Shown here piece by piece: positions 61,740 through 64,000 of a DNA stretch of 64,000 nt (position 1 is its first letter; the number at the start of each line of letters is the position of its first letter). The notes under the pieces were generated by a model. The model made no database searches and was not told where the DNA came from. It saw nothing but the letters and a program-made list of their open reading frames with translations. Source of the DNA: Albula goreensis (lineage: Eukaryota; Chordata; Actinopteri; Albuliformes; Albulidae); NCBI GenBank assembly GCA_022829145.1, contig CM040765.1, forward strand, positions 18,882,858-18,946,857, written 5' to 3'. A program made the position numbers and the translations under genes.

Positions 61740-64000
61740 TTTATTTTAACAGTTGTTCCCATAATAACATAAATACATCTGTATTACATTCATTTACATT
61801 GCTTGTATTTACAGAGACAACGGAGATTGTTTCGATAACGATTTTTATTTTTGTTTCATTTTTTCTTTTTTTTGCATTGATCTTTGCACCACAGCTCACT
61901 TGCAGCATTCTCATATTCAAAAAATATAGCCTATCAAGCTCCTTTAGAATTCAGAACAGATATGTAGTTCTTGCTACACGAAACAATTAGGTTCAAATGC
62001 ATGAGCAAATTCGGCTTATGATAATTTTTTTTATTTAAAATATACATTTCACATCTTTGTTTACCAGGGTGTTGTGCATATCACAGGTAATGTAAGCAGT
62101 TGATTCAGGTTGCGCAGCCGACATTGTTTAAACGGTAAGGCGTTAATTTTTCCAGAGTTCTGAAAAGTGGCGTTCTACTTGGGAGTATACCGCTACAGAT
62201 AGTACAGTCTTCACAGCCATTTCAAGGTTTCAATGATAAACGGATTAACGTCTCCGGGCATCAGAGGATGAGGCGAACATGTCAAATGATTAGCCAGAAG
62301 TCCCTTCTTATTGCGTGCACCTACTGATGGCACGCGTTATGCCTTTCAGATCCGTTAACCGTCATGAAGCATATTAGTGCATACAAGTCTCCATAATAAA
62401 TACTTTGCTGACGTAGAACACAGAGCAAAGAGAAGCTGGTGTAATGTGAAAACAACAAAAAACACACAAGACGTCAGGCCTGACAGGATACGGAGAGAAC
62501 CAAGGTGACCATACAAAAAAGATCTTGAACAATTCATTCGATTTTCTCTCAGAAAACTAGACCTCCCTTTCTCAAACCATGAATTCCTCCCTGAGAATCG
62601 AAGACCAAAGAGAAACACCATATAACATTCCTTCCCCTGGCTATTTCTCTCAGTCTCCTGTCATTCAAAGACGACATTTAAAAGCAACCTTTGACTCGTC
62701 GCAACCATTAAGGCAATAGCTGCACTGAAAACACTGATTCAATAGAATACATTTTAAAGTGTAATGTTACAGGTTCCACAACATATCAGTTCAAACGGAG
62801 TCCAGAACTCAACGTTTAAAAACTCCAGTACCAAACGCCAGTTAACTGAACAAAGCTAGGCCGTTTAACCAGACTAGGCAGGGCACGAAAGAAAACGGAA
62901 ACACAAGGACACATCTGTCACGACAGCCTCCACCTCCTCTCAACACAATTAGAACAGAAAACAACGACTTTCCAAATAGTAATAGGCAGTCCCTTACGAA
63001 ACAAAATGTAATGCAATAACTCATTTTCATTGTCCATGAAAAAATGAATTCAAGTGTTGTAAAAGGATATATGTTTTAAAGTGCTTAAGAGTTAATCAAC
63101 TTCGAATTTAGGGTTAAAAGCGACACACTGGCTCGGATGGGCTAAAAGCTTGTTGACGTTTTCTAGTGCTTTCACCGCTGAATCACATCTTTCTATCCAG
63201 GTTCTCACCCATAAATGTTCCCCTACACAAGAACTTTGGAAAACAAAGTTCTGCCTGTTGTGAAACCTACTCATCTCAGCGACCGCTGGAAAGGAATGGG
63301 CGCAATCAGAGTGTCGCCTTTTTTGTAATATACAAAGTTGAAAACAACATATATACTCTTTAAATATCTCCGAAGGAGGCCTCCAAAAATAAATATTGGG
63401 TCTACGTACAAAAAGAAATTAGGGTATCAGTTTCACAGAAGCCCTCGCTTATGTTTGATAAGATTGCTTTAACAGATAAGACACCGTGGGCTTGTAATCT
63501 GTATCAGTTTTAAATTAAACACAATTAAAAGCTGAATCACTTTCTCTCCTTCCATGTGGAAACTAGAACCATCATCAGCTTAAATTATACTTAAAACTGG
63601 AAAATAAAGCACTGTAAAATAAAACCGATGATCCATCCAATGGACAACTGGAGAATACAGTTATTTTGTAAACTATGGCCAAATATTTCTCCAGAATAAA
63701 AATTAAAAACACAAACAAGACGGCAAAAAATATGACTAAAACCATTCTTAAAAAGGAACAATACAAAAATAAAATGGGATCAGGACGAATTTGTTGTGCA
63801 CGGAACCAAAAACGAGAATGAAGTACAGCCCTTACCGCATTTCGGGTGGTTTTTGGTCGAAAGTAGTTACCGTTTCTTTGACAAACACTGCCCCCTGCTG
63901 GCCTGCATGAGCACTGCAGCTCAGGCAGGTCGGCGCGACCCTCTACATTACCGAACCGAGAGCAGCAGAGGCGCTCCAGCACAGATCCGGGGCCTCGGAC
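61740..64000 (-). other. Probable 3' UTR (and perhaps last codons) of an unidentified minus-strand gene
   Basis: TTTATT at 61740-61745 gives AATAAA on the minus strand. From there to about 63,860 there are no repeats and no long open frames, as in a long 3' UTR. At the edge, 64000-63946 is open on the minus strand in a frame ending ALGSVM and TAG (63943-63945). Another frame is open further, and this one is not recognisable, so the coding end is uncertain. I do not recognise the gene. Confidence 0.35.

Overview
The window is vertebrate genomic DNA and most likely comes from a teleost fish. The reasons are intron-rich genes with near-complete vertebrate protein homology, mostly short introns with very many CA/GT microsatellites, and remnants that end in the typical fish SINE/LINE tails. 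It holds five recognisable protein-coding genes. No viral, CRISPR or operon-like features were seen.

Layout. (1) 1-29,501, plus strand: sptan1 (alpha-II spectrin), entered after its first exons. I place 54 coding exons, running from the end of the first spectrin repeats through the SH3 domain to the C-terminal EF-hands, including alternatively spliced cassettes. (2) 30,325-35,584, minus: dync2i2 (wdr34), the WD40 intermediate chain of the IFT dynein-2 motor, 9 exons. (3) 38,864-44,373, minus: set (TAF-I beta/I2PP2A), 8 exons with an acidic tail. (4) 49,656-52,653, minus: zdhhc12, a DHHC palmitoyltransferase, 5 exons. (5) 54,438-60,189, minus: uap1l1, a UDP-HexNAc pyrophosphorylase-like enzyme, 9 exons. 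From about 61,740 to the window end there is probably the 3' UTR of a sixth, minus-strand gene that I cannot identify. The order sptan1-dync2i2-set-zdhhc12 matches human 9q34.11 as I remember it. PKN3, which lies between SET and ZDHHC12 in human, was not seen here, and set appears inverted. The genes are neighbours by synteny and do not form one pathway.

The exon models of dync2i2, set, zdhhc12 and uap1l1 each sum to a multiple of three (506, 276, 270 and 505 aa). The sptan1 model is continuous except for two exons that are 2 nt and 1 nt shorter than expected (exons 14,003-14,092 and 18,593-18,723). These may be consensus errors.

I found no new multi-gene system. The most unusual signal is a recurrent mutational pattern. 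In at least five exons of two genes, the last 16-35 nt of the exon plus its 5' splice site has been tandemly copied into the following intron, usually beside GT/CA repeats. None of the eleven extra donors measured would keep the reading frame. Related duplications hit the dync2i2 C-terminus and a WD blade. Other points are the conserved 63-nt cardiac-type (cardi+) sptan1 exon, the apparent loss of the calpain/caspase hypersensitive sequence, and a strong intronic hairpin.
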